A stretch of DNA of 64,000 bases, taken from the NCBI RefSeq assembly GCF_001753205.1, contig NZ_CP017560.1:3162001-3226000 (forward strand), in the 5' to 3' direction. Each line of letters begins with the position of its first letter. Position 1 is the first letter of the stretch. A model generated the notes under the pieces. The model was not told the DNA's origin. It did no database searches and was given only the letters and a program-made list of their open reading frames with translations. Shown here piece by piece: positions 61,493-64,000 of the stretch. The stretch is from Sporosarcina ureilytica. Its GTDB lineage: Bacteria > Bacillota > Bacilli > Bacillales_A > Planococcaceae. Both the position numbers and the translations under genes were made by a program.

Positions 61493-61594
61493 AGTCGAGT
61501 ATATGAAAATGTAGAAACTTTATTCATTTATTATTGGTCAATTTCACATTTATCATAATTATATACTTGAATGTTTTTGTATAATGGTATCTTC

Positions 61595-61815
61595 GTTGAT
61601 TGGAGTGGAGGGCGGCGACTCCGGTGGGATTAGCCAAAGCCGTAACATAGAACGGCTTTTGCGAGTAAAAGCGAAGCGTTATGAGCAGGAATATCTAAGA
61701 GGATGCCTTAATTTCTGCCAAAACCATGCAGAAATACGGCAAAGCTCATTCTTCGTTGTTCGCTTGGCTTACCGCCGGCCCCACGGAAAGCGTCCGCCCA
61801 GAACGGAAATCAACA
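61595..61815. repeat. Dispersed noncoding repeat, copy B (GTTGATT ends)
   Basis: 221 bases with the same inverse ends and internal AAAGCCGT/ACGGCTTT hairpin as copy A at 53417. It is longer, with an additional GC-rich left part (GGGCGGCGACTCCGGTGGG) and a right part CCACGGAAAGCGTCCGCCC. It lies upstream of spoIID. A long open frame across it (61584-61862) is an artefact of the repeat. It resembles short GC-rich repeats common in Bacillaceae and Planococcaceae. Confidence 0.85.
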
Positions 61816-61935
61816 TTTTTAGGAGATTGATTATTTTAGTTAACGTTAATTGTGAAAATTAATGTATAAAAACAAAATTATTGTACAGACTTATAAAGTA
61901 GTTTTTTCAGAAGTAAAGTTTTCCTATCATTTAAA

Positions 61936-61962
61936 AAAGCTATCGTACAAGACGATAGCTTT
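61936..61962 (-). terminator. Probable terminator of murA
   Basis: AAAGCTATCG and CGATAGCTTT pair perfectly around TACAAGA; the minus-strand tail is TTTTTTAAA. It lies about 165 bases past the murA stop. Confidence 0.8.
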
Positions 61963-62128
61963 GTAATGCATAGACTATGGAATAAGCCGACCTTATTCTT
62001 TAGTATTTGCGATATTTTATTTGGTAGGATATGACACAAAAAAGTATACGAAATAAATTGTTTCAATTATGATGTTGAATCATTTTATACACAGTGCTCG
62101 TTACAAAAGAAGAAGGGAATCATTCATA

Positions 62129-63430
62129 TTAGTTGGAAAGTGTGAACTTTTTTCCTTCTTTTACTTCTGAAGAAACACGTTCAATTTCTGCGCCAAGTGC
62201 TTCTAATTTTTGATGGAAATTAACGTAACCGCGATCTAAGTGCGATAATTCTGTTACACGCGTTACACCTTCTGCAGCTAATCCAGCAAGAATTAACGCG
62301 GCAGCAGCACGAAGATCCGTTGCAGCTACTTCAGCACCTTGTAATTTTGATGGACCTTCTAATACAACAGAACGACCTTCAATTTTCACATTGCCGTTCA
62401 TGCGGCGGAATTCTTCCACGTGCATAAAACGGTTTTCGAAAACTGTTTCAGTAATCACACCTGTGCCAGTTGCCGTTAACATGAGCGCCATCATTTGTGA
62501 TTGCATATCTGTTGGGAAACCTGGATGCGGCATCGTTTTTAAGTCGACAGATTTAAGTGGGTATTCCGCGTAAACACGAACACCTTCATCAACTTCAACA
62601 ATATTAACGCCCATTTCACCCATTTTTGAAATGAGTGCAGCGTTATGCTCAGGAACTGCGTTTTCAATGATGATGTCTCCGCCTGTAATTGCAGCTGCCA
62701 CCATGAAAGTTCCTGTTTCGATACGGTCAGGTATAATGTGGTGTGTCGTACCATATAGTTTAGATACACCTTCTATACGAATTGAGTCTGTTCCAGCACC
62801 GACGACTTTTCCGCCCATTTCGTTAATAAAGTTTGCTAAGTTTACAATTTCAGGCTCTTTTGCTGCGTTTTCAATAATTGTTGTGCCTTTCGCAAGCGCC
62901 GCTGCTGTCATAATGTTTTCCGTTGCACCAACACTTGGGAAATCTAAATAAATTTTCGCACCTTTTAGACCATTTTCAGCTTTTGCTTCTACAAAACCGT
63001 GCCCGAATGTAATTTCGGCGCCCATTGCTTCGAACCCTTTTAAATGTTGGTCAATCGGACGAGAACCAATTGCACATCCACCCGGTAAAGCAACTCGTGC
63101 AAAACCGTTACGTGCAAGTAGTGGTCCCATTACAAGAATTGACGCTCTCATTTTACGTACATATTCAAATTGTGCCTCGCTAAACAGCGTGTCTTCTGAA
63201 TCGATTGTCACTTCATTATTGTCTGCATCTGCTTCTACTTTAGCATTTAAACTTTTCAATACTGCGCTAATTGTGTTTACATCTGAAAGGTTTGGTACGT
63301 CGCGAATTACGTTCTTTCCTTCAGAAGCTAGTAAAGCGGCTGCCAATACCGGCAACACAGCGTTTTTTGCCCCTTCAACGCGGACATTACCCGAAAGCTT
63401 ACGCCCGCCCTTAATAATAATTTTATCCAT
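62129..63430 (-). CDS. murA: UDP-N-acetylglucosamine 1-carboxyvinyltransferase (MurA)
   Basis: 433 residues. It adds enolpyruvate to UDP-GlcNAc, the first committed step of peptidoglycan synthesis. The N-terminus [20 protein letters not shown] carries the conserved Lys-Asn, and [20 protein letters not shown] the catalytic Cys targeted by fosfomycin. [16 protein letters not shown] is a later family block. GGAGGG precedes the start. It is close to the MurAA type of Bacillus, beside spoIID. 63431-63839 holds only a hairpin. Confidence 0.97.
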   Translation of the reverse strand: MDKIIIKGGRKLSGNVRVEGAKNAVLPVLAAALLASEGKNVIRDVPNLSDVNTISAVLKSLNAKVEADADNNEVTIDSEDTLFSEAQFEYVRKMRASILVMGPLLARNGFARVALPGGCAIGSRPIDQHLKGFEAMGAEITFGHGFVEAKAENGLKGAKIYLDFPSVGATENIMTAAALAKGTTIIENAAKEPEIVNLANFINEMGGKVVGAGTDSIRIEGVSKLYGTTHHIIPDRIETGTFMVAAAITGGDIIIENAVPEHNAALISKMGEMGVNIVEVDEGVRVYAEYPLKSVDLKTMPHPGFPTDMQSQMMALMLTATGTGVITETVFENRFMHVEEFRRMNGNVKIEGRSVVLEGPSKLQGAEVAATDLRAAAALILAGLAAEGVTRVTELSHLDRGYVNFHQKLEALGAEIERVSSEVKEGKKFTLSN

Positions 63431-63700
63431 TTCATAGTCCCTCCGACTCTAAGTTGTAACTCCATAATGTATATTTAAATGTGCATTTAAGTTGATTTTC
63501 TTTTTTCCAAATCTCTCTTATTGTACAGCTTTTTTACACACTTCACAAGAATTTTTAGACCTATGTTCGACTTACGAAAGATGTACTATATGGTATGTAT
63601 TCTTTTAGCAATTCGTGTCAATATTCGTCATTCTTGCACGGTTTGTACTGTTTATTCCCTATAGGATTAACAGTAAACTTTATTTGGCCGGTTACCTGTC

Positions 63701-63750
63701 ATCGCCACGTGTATAGTTCCTACATAATTGCCCATTATACATGTGGCGAT
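63701..63750. repeat. Long hairpin between murA and the DUF1146 gene
   Basis: ATCGCCACGTGTATA (63701-63715) and TATACATGTGGCGAT (63736-63750) pair with one G-T wobble around a 20-base loop. There is no T-run on either strand, so it is not a classic terminator. It may be a processing or operator structure in the murA leader. Nothing else is seen in 63431-63839. Confidence 0.6.
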
Positions 63751-63839
63751 AACAAGTAATGCCCACAGACTGTACTTATTCATATCAATATATTTCATTT
63801 GAAGAAAAAGCGTTCAAAAAAATGAACAATCTCTTTCAT

Positions 63840-64000
63840 TTATTGAAAAAGCGTTGGCAACCTTCCTGACCAATAGGATATCTCAAGAAAGAAATTTGAT
63901 ACGCTCCAACCCATCATAATACTTAAAAAAATAAATAATATTTGTGCTTGAAATACTCGGTGCTTACGTATAATTTTTTCTGGCATAATTGCTTGTAATG
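63840..64000 (-). CDS. ywzB: DUF1146 (YwzB-like) membrane protein, C-terminal part
   Basis: An open frame from the window edge to TAA at 63840-63842 on the minus strand gives LQAIMPEKIIRKHRVFQAQI, then ILFIFLSIMMGWSVSNFFLE, ending SGRLPTLFQ. The R-x-x-x-Q-A-x-x-L and GxSVSxFFL pattern matches the C-terminus of YwzB (DUF1146), which lies just upstream of murAA in Bacillus. The start is outside the window. Function is unknown. Confidence 0.88.
   Translation of the reverse strand, partial: LQAIMPEKIIRKHRVFQAQILFIFLSIMMGWSVSNFFLEISYWSGRLPTLFQ

Noticed and set aside
61500..61540. Possible sigma-E promoter (CATATACT) before spoIID
   Set aside because: The -10-like box is only about five bases before the ATG, and the -35 spacing is wrong.
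61584..61862. 92-codon frame across repeat copy B
   Set aside because: It is made by the dispersed repeat; the same bases occur in copy A in another context.
61878..62066. 62-codon minus-strand frame after murA
   Set aside because: It runs through the murA terminator and lacks a ribosome binding site.

Overview
The window looks like the chromosome of a low-GC, endospore-forming, flagellated member of the Bacillales with an S-layer, most like the Planococcaceae (Sporosarcina-like). The evidence is the murA - spoIID - spoIIQ - spoIIID - mbl - flhO - flhP - fabZ - ywpF - ssbB - ywqA/ywqB order known from Bacillus, together with SLH-domain surface proteins. The genus is an inference from gene content. 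No rRNA or tRNA gene was seen.

Layout. (1) 1-3.2 kb: the tail of an unrecognised gene, then an SLH-anchored 5'-nucleotidase on the minus strand flanked by a short inverted repeat. (2) 3.3-23.1 kb: a polysaccharide or glycan operon of 16 genes, all minus. It holds a near-complete gene set for a di-N-acetylated uronic acid sugar nucleotide (WbpA, WbpB, WbpE, WbpD and WbpI types), a FlaA1/EpsC-type 4,6-dehydratase, an initiating sugar transferase, two GT4 glycosyltransferases, Wzx, Wzy, Wzz, an O-antigen-ligase-like protein with a separate TPR partner, and a very AT-rich centre carrying ATP-grasp, GNAT and deacetylase-like genes. (3) 23.5-27.5 kb: a 1335-residue S-layer protein with a strong promoter. 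(4) 27.9-32.8 kb: a second glycan operon (WecC-like dehydrogenase, TagA/WecG, MurJ-like flippase, Wzy-like polymerase). Regions 2-4 read naturally as an S-layer plus glycan locus, possibly one that glycosylates the S-layer.

(5) 33-47 kb: metabolic and transport genes (PatA-type aminotransferase, Ca2+ P-type ATPase, EamA transporter, NCS2 permease - GGT - YhdT - PanF operon, a degenerate DEDDh exonuclease, an HlyD-like adaptor with a membrane protein). Two arrays of the same degenerate 21-bp repeat lie here in opposite orientations. (6) 47-54 kb: IDEAL protein, SWIM protein plus SNF2 helicase (ywqB/ywqA), a 52-residue coiled-coil ORF, SsbB and YwpF. A tight cluster of DnaA boxes follows at 54.2 kb. 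(7) 54.4-64 kb: an Asn-rich lipoprotein, FabZ, EpuA-like protein, FlhP/FlhO, Mbl, SpoIIID, SpoIIQ, SpoIID, MurA and the end of a YwzB/DUF1146 gene, all minus. A dispersed noncoding repeat with GTTGATT ends occurs at 53.4 kb and 61.6 kb.

The best candidates for something undescribed are the orphan Rossmann protein in the glycan operon, the ATP-grasp/GNAT/deacetylase block, the 21-bp repeat family, the structured leader of the Ca2+ ATPase, and the helically phased DnaA-box cluster. All positions, motifs and stems were read by eye. No similarity search or folding program was run.
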